A stretch of 45,853 nucleotides of DNA from Neosynechococcus sphagnicola sy1 (GTDB lineage Bacteria > Cyanobacteriota > Cyanobacteriia > Neosynechococcales > Neosynechococcaceae). The position numbers and the translations under genes are program-made. A model generated the notes under the pieces. That model saw only the letters and a list, made by a program, of their open reading frames with translations. It searched no databases and was not told the origin of the DNA. Of the stretch, positions 17,312 to 26,536 are shown piece after piece (position 1 is the stretch's first letter; the number at the start of each line of letters is the position of its first letter). Location of the stretch: contig NZ_JJML01000018.1 of the NCBI RefSeq assembly GCF_000775285.1, forward strand, positions 1 to 45,853, written 5' to 3'.

Positions 17312-18860
17312 CTAGTTAGCTTCCCGGAGAACTTCAGCTAGTAGGGGAGAAAGTTCCTGCTTGAGCAGACCTAGACGGACAAACTCTGCATAGGTATCCG
17401 ATTCAATCGCTTGAATTTCCTGACTCAGTTTTTCAACGGCAAAAGCCTGTAGTTCCGGCTCTTCGTGGAGCAGCTTCTGACTTTCTGACTGCAAATTGCG
17501 GAGTTGCGCCTCCACCAAGTCAATCTGATAGCGATAAAACTCCAGTGAAATGCCAGGTCGCTGTTGCAGGGTTTGTAAGCGCTCCAGAACTCGCCCCAAC
17601 GCCACCTGTCGAGCGAGAATTTCTAGGAAGTGTTGCCGCAGGGGTTGATCACCCAAGAGATTCAAGCGTTGTAAAAGCCATTTCATGGTCAGCCCCTCCA
17701 CCAACAGGGTGAATAGAACGACGCCGAATAGGGTGGCAATGATTTCATCTCGCTGGGCGATCGCGACGGGAATACTCAGGGCCAAGGCAATCGTCACCCC
17801 ACCCCGAAGCCCCCCCCGACCAGACTGCCAACTGGATCTTCCAGTCAATGTCAGACTTCACCAGCCAGTTGCTGATGGCACTGAGACTAAACACCGCCAG
17901 CAGTCGCGTCAAGAGCACGGCACCAATGGTGACGGCAATCAGAGGGAAGTTTTCCAACAACACCGAGAAGCGAATCTGATTGCCAATTAATAGAAAGACA
18001 ATGGAGTTGACAAAAAAGGCGATGAATTCCCAAAACTCAGCGACGATCAAGCGGGTACGGGGACTCATGCCAATGCGAGAGCCAAAGTTCCCCAAAATCA
18101 CCCCAGCTGTCACCACCCCAATGACGCCAGACCCACCGAGTTCTTCGGTTATCAGGTAAGTGCCATAGGCAGCCACCAAGGTCAGAGATTGCTCCACCAA
18201 CGGCAGGTCAAATCGCTGGGTAAAGTAGGAAATCCCAAACCCAACCAACACCCCAACCGCAATCCCCAATCCAACAAACACGCCAAACCGGGCAACGGTT
18301 TCCTGGAGAGAAAATTCCTGTACCCCCAAGGGAATGCCCACCAGGAGGGTAAAGGCCACCACTGCTACCCCATCATTGAATAAGCTTTCGCCGTCCACCA
18401 GGGTTTTCAGTCGCTTCGGTGCTCCCAATTCCTTAAAGAGTGCTACGACCGCAACCGGATCGGTTGCGGCAAGGCAGGCCCCCACGACCAAGGCAATTGG
18501 CAGCGCCATCCCCATTCCCCAGTGAAGGGTAAAGGCCACCCCCAAAATGGTAATCACGACCCCAGCCACCGCCAACAGTGAGATCGGAAATAAATCGCGC
18601 TTCAAATCCGACCAGTCAAGATTCCAAGCCGCTTCAAACAGTAAGGGCGGCAGGAAAATGGACAAAATCAGCTCGGGGTACAACTCCACCAGATGGATAT
18701 CCAGTAAAGCTAGACCCAAGCCGACAATCACGAGCAACAAGGTGTAGGGAATTTGGCGAACCCACGAGATCACCTGTGGCAGAGTGGCAACAGTCAGAGA
18801 AACTGAAGTCACCAGAAGGAACTGCTCTAATGCTTCCTCAATTGCTGCCCCTTCTGTCAT
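17312..18860 (-). CDS. CPA1 family Na+(K+)/H+ antiporter, with a one-base frame break
   Basis: About ten to twelve membrane helices precede a soluble C-terminal tail of roughly 120 residues. Family marks are IFLPPLLFEAAWNLDW, GACLAATDPVAVVALFKELG with the ion-binding TDP, LVDGESLFNDGVAVVAF with the ND pair, and TAGVILGNFG. The frame then reads WSGGASGW, which is wrong for the family. The other frame supplies GGLRGGVTIALALSIP, the conserved final motif. One C fewer in the C8 run at 17810-17817 restores it, giving a protein of about 515 residues. The tail is helical and acidic and may be regulatory. I prefer the ATG at 18860; a GTG at 18869 is possible. The small gene at 18876-19115 lies immediately upstream and is probably co-transcribed. 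Confidence 0.88.
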
Positions 18861-18875
18861 CGTCCGCACACGCTG

Positions 18876-19115
18876 TTACGACCAGTCATAGTCCAGTTCA
18901 CCCTTAGCAATTTTATCCAGTACGAAGGTTCGGTAAAGCCCTAACTCATCCACCGAAACCTTGCCATCAGACCGCGCCGCAGTCATAAAGGCAGTAACCT
19001 CAGCCTGGGAGATTTTACCATCGGCGATCGCCCACTCAAGCATTGCTTGCAGTTTTTTTAAGTCTTGGAGGGTTTCGGGGGAGGGTTCTTTGGCATGGGG
19101 ACGGGAAACTTCCAT
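18876..19115 (-). CDS. Small protein with two ADG-type (TerB/EF-hand-like) motifs
   Basis: This 79-residue soluble protein has two similar helix-loop-helix units: WAIADGKISQAEVTAF at about residues 28-43 and ARSDGKVSVDELGLY at about 47-61. Each loop keeps the D-G-x-(I/V)-x-x-x-E half of an EF-hand but lacks the leading acidic ligands. This is the pattern seen in TerB-like and degenerate EF-hand proteins. I do not recognise a named family, and calcium binding is not assured. It ends 15 bases before the antiporter ATG on the same strand (6 before the alternative GTG), so an operon is likely and a regulatory role for the antiporter is possible. No signal peptide or membrane segment is present. 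Confidence 0.65.
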   Translation of the reverse strand: MEVSRPHAKEPSPETLQDLKKLQAMLEWAIADGKISQAEVTAFMTAARSDGKVSVDELGLYRTFVLDKIAKGELDYDWS

Positions 19116-19142
19116 AATAATGCCCTGCTTAACCTCAGTAGC

Positions 19143-19158
19143 TACAGCCTAGGCTGTA
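19143..19158. promoter_or_regulatory. Perfect 16-base palindrome in the intergenic region before the efflux operon
   Basis: TACAGCCTAGGCTGTA is fully self-complementary. It sits 28 bases upstream of the minus-strand small-gene ATG and 255 bases upstream of the efflux adaptor gene. A dimeric repressor could bind here and control either direction; no binding protein gene is adjacent. Confidence 0.4.
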
Positions 19159-19251
19159 ATAAAAGCATCTGTCAATTCCGCCGGAGGGCTAAAAACTTAT
19201 ACCTGCGGTTACCCCATCGGAAAAGCTTGATGGTAGTATCATCGCAAGCAC

Positions 19252-19278
19252 TCTGGGAGGACTTTATATCCTCCCAGA
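19252..19278. promoter_or_regulatory. 10-bp inverted repeat upstream of the RND efflux operon
   Basis: TCTGGGAGGA pairs perfectly with TCCTCCCAGA across the 7-base loop CTTTATA. It lies 135 bases before the adaptor start. No T-run follows on either strand, so an operator or a 5' leader stem is likelier than a terminator. Confidence 0.4.
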
Positions 19279-19412
19279 CAGGAGCTACTTGAAGACGTTG
19301 CCATCCCTCAATTCCGAATCAGTCTCCAGAGTTGCCTAGGAATAGGGGGGGGCATAACTCTTATAGAGTATCTCTGTCAAGTGTTAGCAAATTACACGCT
19401 TGAGATCCGTCT

Positions 19413-20663
19413 ATGCGAAGAAATAACGGCTTTCTCTCAGGGAGATTGCTGAGCCTAGCACTGCTGGTTGCTACTCTGGCAACATCCTGCCAGGGTAAAC
19501 CCCAAACCTCTGCGGCTCCCCCTGCCCTGCCGGTGAAATTACAATTGATTGAGCCGAACCAGGTTGAGGATAGTACTGAATATGTGGGTAGCTTACAAGC
19601 TGTCGAGACCGTGGAGCTGAGGCCCGAAATTGAGGGTCGGATTACTGCGGTTGCCGTCAAATATGGGCAATTAGTCAAGCCTGGAGATCTGATCTTCCAA
19701 CTCCAGCCTGATCAGACCGTACCCCAATTATCCAGTGCGATCGCCAATGCCAATGCCTTCAATGCTAATGTCAAAACGGCTCAGGCTAACCTGCTAGTGG
19801 CGCGGGCAAATGTGGTCAAGGCTCAGGCAAATTTGGAGCTGCAGCAGGTCAACTATAGGCGGGTCAAATTGATGGTGGCTGAGGGTGTCCAACCTCAGGT
19901 TGATCTAGATGAGCAAACGAAATCTCTGGAAGAGGCGATCGCCACCCTGAAGGCAGATCAGGAGTCCGTCAGAGCAGCTCAATCTGCGGTTGCACAAGCC
20001 AAAGCAGATCTTCGCAATGCTCAATCAGCGGTGGTAACTGCGGTCGTACCCGTGCAGTTTAAATCGGTGCGATCGCCCATTGTTGGCATTGTTGGCAACA
20101 TCAACCTCAAGGTGGGAGACTACGTTAACACCGGACAGTCCCTGACCACGATTACCCAAAATAATCTTCTGGATTTGTTGATATCTATTCCATCCAGTCG
20201 CGCTCCTCAAGTCAGGACAGGAATTACGGTTGAGTTACTTGAACCTAAAACCAATGAAGTCCTTTCCACAGGGGAAATTTTCTTTATTTCACCTCAAGTC
20301 AACTCGGGGGCTCAGTCCATTACCACCCGTGCGCGCTTTCCCAACCCCACCGGAAAACTCCGAAACGGTCAGTATGTCAAGGCCAGGGTGATTTGGAGCC
20401 GAAAACCTGGTGTTTTGATCCCCGCGACTGCAATTTCTCAGATCGCCGGCGAGAACTTTGTCTTTATTGCTCAGAACGGATCCTGTAAAAAGGGAGATCC
20501 ACCAACAGAGGCGACTAAGATTGTCTGCCAACGACTCGTGCAATTAGGTACGGTTCAAGGGCAGAGCTATCAGGTATTAGAGGGGCTGAAAGCTGGGGAT
20601 ACTATCGCTGTGTCAGGTATTCTCAATTTAAGAAATGGCGTTGCAATCAAACCAGAGTCGTAG
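19413..20663 (+). CDS. RND efflux periplasmic adaptor (membrane fusion protein, AcrA/MexA type)
   Basis: This 416-residue protein has a lipoprotein-like signal peptide ending LATSC at Cys26. The lipoyl-like half-motif ELRPEIEGRITAVAVKYGQL lies at about 70-90. A long alpha-helical hairpin rich in Ala, Gln and Lys follows at about 110-210, then the second lipoyl half SPIVGIVGNINLKVGDYVN and a beta-barrel region with LRNGQYVKARVIW. These are the standard domains of adaptors that bridge an RND pump to an outer-membrane channel. The gene ends where the ribosome-binding site of the pump gene begins, so the two form an operon. No TolC-like channel gene is nearby, so an outer-membrane partner would have to be encoded elsewhere. 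Confidence 0.92.
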   Translation: MRRNNGFLSGRLLSLALLVATLATSCQGKPQTSAAPPALPVKLQLIEPNQVEDSTEYVGSLQAVETVELRPEIEGRITAVAVKYGQLVKPGDLIFQLQPDQTVPQLSSAIANANAFNANVKTAQANLLVARANVVKAQANLELQQVNYRRVKLMVAEGVQPQVDLDEQTKSLEEAIATLKADQESVRAAQSAVAQAKADLRNAQSAVVTAVVPVQFKSVRSPIVGIVGNINLKVGDYVNTGQSLTTITQNNLLDLLISIPSSRAPQVRTGITVELLEPKTNEVLSTGEIFFISPQVNSGAQSITTRARFPNPTGKLRNGQYVKARVIWSRKPGVLIPATAISQIAGENFVFIAQNGSCKKGDPPTEATKIVCQRLVQLGTVQGQSYQVLEGLKAGDTIAVSGILNLRNGVAIKPES

Positions 20664-20675
20664 GAGTATCCCTGA

Positions 20676-23600
20676 ATGGTGATGTTATCTATTGCCACCA
20701 ATTTCATCAAGCGCCCGGTTCTGGCAACAGTTTGTACCTTGTTGATCCTGCTAGCTGGATCGGTATGTATACCCCTATTGCCAATTAGCTACTTGCCCCC
20801 CCTGACTCCGGTGACTGTCCAGGTGTCTGCCACATTAACAGGGGGAGATGCCTTAACCGTCGAAAATACTGTCACTACTCCCTTGGAGCGGCAGATCAAT
20901 GGAGCTACCAACATGGAGTATATGACCTCCAGTAGCACCGCCACTGGCCAGTCCTTAATTACTGCCTATTTCAGCCCCAATCAAGATCAGAGCTTAGCTC
21001 AAGTGGATGTGCAAAACCGGGTGGGTATTGCCTCCCCCTTGCTTCCCACCCAAGTCCAACAACAGGGTGTGAGTATCCAGAAAACCTCGCCTGCCATTCT
21101 CTTGGCCGTTGGCATCTATTCCCCCGACGATTCCCTAAGCCCCAAATTTATCAGTAACTACGTTGACCTCTACATCAACGACGAAATTAACCGCATTCCC
21201 GGAATAGCTTTGGTTACTTACAGTGGCCAACTTCTCTATGCAATGCGGATCTGGCTAGATCCCAATGCCCTTGCGGGGGTTGAGTTAACAGCTCAGGATG
21301 TGATCACTAAAGTCCAACAACAAAACCCTTTGGTAGGGTTAGGTGGCTTAGGTCAACCGCCGACTCCTGATAGCCAGACCTTCCTGTTCACGATCCCATC
21401 TAACACCCAATTAACTGATGTTAAAGATTTTGAAAACCTCGTCCTCAAAGTAAAACCCAATGGAGACCTTGTAAAGCTTAAGGATGTTGGTCGAGCCGAA
21501 CTTGGAGCGCAGAACTATACAAGTGGTGCTTATATTAATGGCCACGCAGGTGAGACAATGCTGATTTTCCAAGCAGCTACAGCGAATGCCTTAGATGTAG
21601 CCAATGCTGTCAAGGAGAAGTTGGCAGAATTGCAGCAGAACTTTCCTCCTGGACTCGTAGCTGAACCGGTTTTTGATACTACCTTATTTGTCAATGCTTC
21701 CACCAAGGATGTGTTAGTGACCTTGGCTGAGGCAATTGGGTTGGTTGTATTAGTGATCTTTGTATTTTTACAGGACTGGCGAGCTTTGGTAGTCCCGGTG
21801 ATTGCAATACCAGTGTCCTTGATTGGAGCCCTAGCGATCGCCTTTGTGTTTGGGTTTTCTCTAAATACTCTGACCATGCTGGGTTTGGTTCTAGCCACAG
21901 GGCTTGTTGTTGACGATGGGATCGTCGTAGTTGAGGCTATCGCTGAAAAGGTGGAAAACGGCATCCCCCCTCGCCAAGCAGCTATTGAAGCCATGAATGA
22001 GCTAACTGGGGCGGTGATCAGTACCTCTTTGGTTCTGATGGCCGTGTTCGTGCCCGTTGCATTTTTCCCCGGTACCACCGGGCGAATTTATCAACAATTT
22101 GCTCTCACTATTGCCTTTTCCATTGCTGTCTCCACCTTTAATGCCCTAAGTTTTAGCCCTAGTATCGGTGGTATTTTACTTCGGCGAAGAGAACATGAAA
22201 TGGGGGGACCCCTGGGCTGGTTCTTTAGGGGTTTTAACCAAGGATTTGATTGGTTCAAAGATCACTACATTTCCTTAGTTGAATTTCTGATTCGGATTCG
22301 CTATCTAGTACTTGTTTTTTTTGGGATCGGTTTAGCTGCAACCTTTTTTCTTTTTAAGACACTCCCAGGTGGATTTGTTCCTCAGGAAGATCAAGGGGTG
22401 TTTTTGGGGATCATTAATGCTCCTCCCGGTGTTTCCCTAACCTACACGAATAAAGTAGCGGATCAGATTTGGGAGAAATTGAAGAACTATGAGGAAATAG
22501 AATATGTGACGGTTCTACCCGGCAATAGCAACCAAGGGAGTATCCCCAACGTTGGCACCATGTATGCCTCCTTAAAACCCTGGGAAGAGCGCACAAAACC
22601 AGACCAGCAAATCGATGGTTTGCTGCGTCGGGTGAATCAAGACTTTGCCTCTATCACTGATGCTCGGGTGGTTGCAGTGAATTTGCCGGCCATTTTAGGT
22701 TTGGGAAACTATGGCGGAAATGAGTTTCAGTTTCAAGATCGCACAGGTGGCAAATTGACCTTCGATCAATTTTTGGAAAATGCCGCCTCTATTATTGCTA
22801 CAGCTAATAAGGAGCCCATTTTTAATATCAGAGGTAGGGGTACTGTATTTTCACCCACTCCACCTAGCGCTCCTCAAATAGAAATTGATATTGATCGCGA
22901 TCGCCTTGAGGCTCTTAATGTCAATTTTAACGATGCTGTGACCACCCTGGGAACCTATTTGGGTTCTAACTTTGTCAGTCAGTTCTCCTATGGCCCCCGG
23001 TATTATCAGATTTATGTCCAGGCGGATGCTCAGTTTCGGGATTCTCCAGAGGATATTGGGCAAATCTATGTCCGTTCCCAAGATAACCAGATGGTGGCAT
23101 TGTCGGAATTGGTAACCATAAAGAGAACCAGTGGTCCCCAGGTGATTAACCATTTCAATATTTACCGTTCCGCTGATATTGTTAGCACTCCGGCACCGGG
23201 CTTCAGTTCTGGGCAAGGCATTCAGGCAATGCTAGAGGCCAATAAGGAAGCTGCTATTCCTGGGACTGGTTATGAGTGGTTTGGGCCTGCTAGAGAGGAA
23301 CTCACAGCGGGTGGATTGGGCCCAATTATCTTTGGCTTAGGGCTGATAGTTGTCTTTCTTGTTTTGTCAGCTCAGTACGAAAGTTATGTTGATCCAGCCA
23401 TAATTATGCTTACAGTGCCGTTGGCAATGCTTGGGGCATTGGGGTTCACTATGGCTAGAGGGCTAGTAAACAATGTTTACTGCCAAATTGCGCTGATCAT
23501 GCTGATTGGTTTAGCGAGTAAGAACGCAATTTTGATTGTGGAGTTGGCTAACCAATCCCTGTCTCGGGGAATGAATTATACCCAAGCAGTGGTTCATGCC

Positions 23601-23870
23601 TGTCGTGAAAGAGTACGCCCGATTTTAATGACAGCCTTGTCTGGGTTGGCAGGTTTCTTTCCGCTGCTAGTGGCCTCAGGAGCAGGGGCAAATTCCAGAT
23701 GGTCAGTAGGCTATGCTGTATTTGGTGGGTTGTTCGTTGCAACATTCTTGAGCTTGCTACTGGTACCCGTTTTGTATGTGGTGATCAAGAACCTTGCAGA
23801 GCAGTTATTTTCTGGCCCCCCTTCTCAACCACCCAGCTTGCCCCCATCCCCTGAGGCTCCTCCTTCTTAA
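20676..23870 (+). CDS. RND efflux transporter permease (HAE1/AcrB type)
   Basis: This 1064-residue inner-membrane pump starts with FIKRPVLATVCTLLILLAG, the usual first helix. The proton-relay acidic pair is D413-D414 in LVVDDGIVVVEA, and the partner Lys949 is in GLASKNAILIVELA. The two large periplasmic loops contain NRVGIASPLLPTQVQQQGV and LPGGFVPQEDQGVFL. Length and 12-helix layout match AcrB-type drug/solvent exporters; the substrate cannot be told. The C-terminal 20 residues are Pro/Ser-rich and not conserved. A strong AGGAG at 20662-20666 overlaps the adaptor stop and lies 9 bases before the ATG at 20676. An ATG two codons later is an equally possible start. Confidence 0.95.
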   Translation: MVMLSIATNFIKRPVLATVCTLLILLAGSVCIPLLPISYLPPLTPVTVQVSATLTGGDALTVENTVTTPLERQINGATNMEYMTSSSTATGQSLITAYFSPNQDQSLAQVDVQNRVGIASPLLPTQVQQQGVSIQKTSPAILLAVGIYSPDDSLSPKFISNYVDLYINDEINRIPGIALVTYSGQLLYAMRIWLDPNALAGVELTAQDVITKVQQQNPLVGLGGLGQPPTPDSQTFLFTIPSNTQLTDVKDFENLVLKVKPNGDLVKLKDVGRAELGAQNYTSGAYINGHAGETMLIFQAATANALDVANAVKEKLAELQQNFPPGLVAEPVFDTTLFVNASTKDVLVTLAEAIGLVVLVIFVFLQDWRALVVPVIAIPVSLIGALAIAFVFGFSLNTLTMLGLVLATGLVVDDGIVVVEAIAEKVENGIPPRQAAIEAMNELTGAVISTSLVLMAVFVPVAFFPGTTGRIYQQFALTIAFSIAVSTFNALSFSPSIGGILLRRREHEMGGPLGWFFRGFNQGFDWFKDHYISLVEFLIRIRYLVLVFFGIGLAATFFLFKTLPGGFVPQEDQGVFLGIINAPPGVSLTYTNKVADQIWEKLKNYEEIEYVTVLPGNSNQGSIPNVGTMYASLKPWEERTKPDQQIDGLLRRVNQDFASITDARVVAVNLPAILGLGNYGGNEFQFQDRTGGKLTFDQFLENAASIIATANKEPIFNIRGRGTVFSPTPPSAPQIEIDIDRDRLEALNVNFNDAVTTLGTYLGSNFVSQFSYGPRYYQIYVQADAQFRDSPEDIGQIYVRSQDNQMVALSELVTIKRTSGPQVINHFNIYRSADIVSTPAPGFSSGQGIQAMLEANKEAAIPGTGYEWFGPAREELTAGGLGPIIFGLGLIVVFLVLSAQYESYVDPAIIMLTVPLAMLGALGFTMARGLVNNVYCQIALIMLIGLASKNAILIVELANQSLSRGMNYTQAVVHACRERVRPILMTALSGLAGFFPLLVASGAGANSRWSVGYAVFGGLFVATFLSLLLVPVLYVVIKNLAEQLFSGPPSQPPSLPPSPEAPPS

Positions 23871-24048
23871 CTAGAAGTTCTGATGGGGTCTAGTAATCAC
23901 CACCTAGATTTCAACGTGATACCTTGAGCTCAAGAGTTGGAACCATTGTTACCCAATGAATCGAAATATTACGGGAGTTGAAATTTACTCTGATCCCAGC
24001 ATGACCCTTGAGAAGATGGGGATGTGAGCCTTTAAAGGGGGCACGGTA

Positions 24049-24375
24049 ATGAACTATAAATGTGTGGCCTGTTCAGCTTTGATTGTTGCAGCTGCGGGGG
24101 CGTTAATTGGTCTGGCGATCGCCGAAATTGCCAGCCCGCCTTTTCACAGTCGATTCTACCGGGATCTGCGCCATCGATATTTCTTGATTGGTGCGGGGGC
24201 AGGATTACTGTTTGGTGCGGGGCAGGAGTCAGTGCGACAACTGAAGAAACAGCAAGATCAAGAAGAAGCAGCGGAGCGTCTCCGTCAAGATTTGGTGGTT
24301 GCTCCCTCTGAACCCCTGACGAAGGCTTCCTTACCCTCTCCAGAGATCGAGGGCAAAGCTGATTCGGCAAGTTGA
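24049..24375 (+). CDS. Small membrane protein of unknown function upstream of pxcA
   Basis: This 108-residue protein has two hydrophobic segments, CSALIVAAAGALIGLAIAEIA (about 9-27) and FLIGAGAGLLFGAGQESV (about 45-60). They are separated by a basic loop, FHSRFYRDLRHRY. A polar helical tail rich in Lys, Gln and Glu follows (about 62-108). The arrangement suggests a hairpin in the membrane with a cytoplasmic tail. I do not recognise a named family. It lies 55 bases upstream of pxcA on the same strand and is probably co-transcribed with pxcA and the channel gene, which makes a role in the same ion-transport function plausible but unproven. Base composition is like its neighbours. Confidence 0.6.
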   Translation: MNYKCVACSALIVAAAGALIGLAIAEIASPPFHSRFYRDLRHRYFLIGAGAGLLFGAGQESVRQLKKQQDQEEAAERLRQDLVVAPSEPLTKASLPSPEIEGKADSAS

Positions 24376-24430
24376 CACGCAGGATCTGGTTTAACATAAA
24401 GCCTGAAGTTCTATTGCCGCGCCTGTGACG

Positions 24431-25789
24431 ATGAAAGTCTGGCAATTCCCGATCCATCGGTGGGTGAATCAGATCGCCCTCGATCGCCTAGAAGATGCCT
24501 ATCAAGGTGCCTTGGTGATCAAAGAAATTGAGGACAAACACTTTGAGGGCGATCGCATCGGTTTGCGGCCAGGGAAGGGCAAAACAGTTTGTGACTACTT
24601 TCGTACCCAACTGGAGCGAGAACTTGCCAGAATTCGCCTAAGTCTGACTCAATTTAGGCTGAGTGGTTTTTTCATATCCCGGCCTGCGGGAGAGCTAGGG
24701 GTGGCCGCGAGTGATGGGGAGGGAAATGGTGCAGCGCTTGCCTCTACAACCGATCCAGAAACGCTGATTCTGGAAAAACTGACCTTCATTGAGACAGTAG
24801 TCTCAAAGTATCGGCAGTCTCAACTGGGAACGAACGCTTCACATAAGCTCTCTACCCCTCCTGATTTCGAGAGCCTAGAGGCGATCACCCCTGAGGTGCT
24901 GACACCGATCTCCGCATCCACCGAGGCAACCAACTTCGAACCCGAAAACAAGGCATCGACCCCAAGTATGGTGCCCTTAGAATCAGTCTTGAAACGCATC
25001 CACCCCGAACGACCCAATTCATTTTTGGAACGGATGGCTCAGATTGGCAAACAACTCAGCCCTGAGTATGAGCAGGAGGTGATTCGGGAATTACGAGCCC
25101 AACGTCAGCAAAACAGAACAGCAATCCGCTGGTTACTATTGCTCCTCATCCTTCCCCTACTGGTGCAGGTCCTCACCCACAACTTAATTTTTGAGCCCCT
25201 CTTGAATGCCTATGGCAAGCAGAACTATGCCCAAATTGAGCTGAATGAAGAGATTGTTGAAGAATCTTTGGCAGAGTTTACCCGGCTCAAAGAGACCTTA
25301 GAAGTCAAGGAACTACTGGGATTGATTCCCCCTCAGAGCCAATCAGAGCAAGCAGATCACCTCACAGAAGCTGCTAGGGAAATCATGACCAAGGCGCTTT
25401 ATCGTTCTCTAGATGGCTGGAAAAATCTTCTGTCAGATGGGGTATCGTTGATGGCATTTGCCGGCCTGGTCTATCTGGGGCGCGATAAACTCATGGGCCT
25501 CAGACGCTTTTCGAATCAAACCTTCTTGAGTTTGAGTGATCCCGCGAAAGTTTTTTTGTTCATTCTCGTCACTGACATGTTTGTCGGCTTTCACTCGGCG
25601 GAGGGGTGGGAAGTCATCTTAGAGGGGACGTTGCGTCATTTCGGTTTGCCGGAAAGCAAGGGATTTATTTACCTTTTCATTGCTACGATTCCGGTGATTA
25701 TGGATTCCTGTATTAAGTTCTGGATCTTTAATTACCTGACGCGGTTCTCCCCCTCAACCTCCGCTATCTATGAACGGATGAATACATGA
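24431..25789 (+). CDS. pxcA: Proton extrusion protein PxcA/PcxA (CemA homologue)
   Basis: The protein has 452 residues from the ATG at 24431; a GTG two codons upstream is possible. The N-terminal cytoplasmic part (about 1-230) includes WVNQIALDRLEDAYQGALVI and a Ser/Thr-rich low-complexity stretch. The CemA domain follows, with helices near 236-256 (AIRWLLLLLILPLLVQVL), LMAFAGLVYLGRD, VFLFILVTDMFVGFHSAEGW and the conserved ending ATIPVIMDSCIKFWIFNYLT. PxcA is required for light-induced, Na+-dependent proton release in cyanobacteria, and its chloroplast relative CemA acts in envelope H+/K+ exchange. The stop overlaps the next ATG by 4 bases, a sign of translational coupling with a potassium-channel-like gene. 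Confidence 0.92.
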   Translation: MKVWQFPIHRWVNQIALDRLEDAYQGALVIKEIEDKHFEGDRIGLRPGKGKTVCDYFRTQLERELARIRLSLTQFRLSGFFISRPAGELGVAASDGEGNGAALASTTDPETLILEKLTFIETVVSKYRQSQLGTNASHKLSTPPDFESLEAITPEVLTPISASTEATNFEPENKASTPSMVPLESVLKRIHPERPNSFLERMAQIGKQLSPEYEQEVIRELRAQRQQNRTAIRWLLLLLILPLLVQVLTHNLIFEPLLNAYGKQNYAQIELNEEIVEESLAEFTRLKETLEVKELLGLIPPQSQSEQADHLTEAAREIMTKALYRSLDGWKNLLSDGVSLMAFAGLVYLGRDKLMGLRRFSNQTFLSLSDPAKVFLFILVTDMFVGFHSAEGWEVILEGTLRHFGLPESKGFIYLFIATIPVIMDSCIKFWIFNYLTRFSPSTSAIYERMNT

Positions 25790-26454
25790 AGCTACTCCAG
25801 CTGGCAGAGAACAAGTACAATCAGCTGCTATTAACTCTGATTGCCACCTTCTTAGCGGCTCCCTTTTTCACCAATAACCTGATAACTAGCTTGCTATTTC
25901 CACTGACTTTATCGGTGGTACTGGTTTTGATTGTCAACCGGATTAAACCAAATCAAGCGGTGTTCAGGCTCTACTTAGTGTTGGCGGGGTTGTCTTTTCT
26001 TTTGCAACTCCTGGGGAAGCTGGGACTGATTGGATTCAACCTCAGTAATTCTGGGGTGGTGATCAGCAGTCTCATCTTTCTGTTTCTTCTGGGCATTCCC
26101 GTGCGGTTAATTACGCAGGAAATCTTTAATACCCCCAAGGTGGGAGCCGACACCCTCAAAGGTGGAGTCTGTGTTTATATCCTCATTGGGCTCTTTTGGG
26201 GAGAGTTATATTTTACGGTTTATTATCTGCATCCTGATGGTTTTAGAGGCGTCTCTGCCTTCCAGAGCTTGTCAGATTTGTTCTACTTTAGTTTCACCAC
26301 GTTGACTACAGTGGGCTATGGTGACATTACCCCAGCGATCCCAATTACAAGAATCCTGTCGAATCTAGAGGGGATCACTGGATTGATGTATCCAACCATT
26401 TTTATCTCTCGACTGGTGAGTTTGTACAGTAGTGAACGGGATACTCCCCCTTAA
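25786..26454 (+). CDS. Potassium-channel-like membrane protein (ion_trans_2 type pore)
   Basis: This 222-residue protein has about five hydrophobic segments before the pore loop and one after it, like a six-helix channel with no cytoplasmic regulatory domain. The selectivity filter TVGYGD at residues 175-180 is preceded by a pore helix (LSDLFYFSFTTLT). This is the canonical K+ filter. The inner helix after it is short (GLMYPTIFISRLVSL) and the protein ends 42 residues after the filter, so no RCK or cyclic-nucleotide domain is attached. There is no run of regularly spaced arginines that would mark a voltage sensor. Its ATG overlaps the pxcA stop. The likely role is K+ flux in step with PxcA-dependent proton movement. 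Confidence 0.85.
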   Translation: MKLLQLAENKYNQLLLTLIATFLAAPFFTNNLITSLLFPLTLSVVLVLIVNRIKPNQAVFRLYLVLAGLSFLLQLLGKLGLIGFNLSNSGVVISSLIFLFLLGIPVRLITQEIFNTPKVGADTLKGGVCVYILIGLFWGELYFTVYYLHPDGFRGVSAFQSLSDLFYFSFTTLTTVGYGDITPAIPITRILSNLEGITGLMYPTIFISRLVSLYSSERDTPP

Positions 26455-26536
26455 AGAGGTAGATCCAAAGTTTCCAGAAGCAGACTGGTAAGGTTATTGA
26501 AAACGTCGAGATTGTCGCGCCTCTCACGAGCTGTAT

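Noticed and set aside
21530-22078. 182-codon minus-strand open frame
   Set aside because: Antisense to conserved membrane helices of the RND pump; Thr/Ala-rich content is the complement of the real gene.
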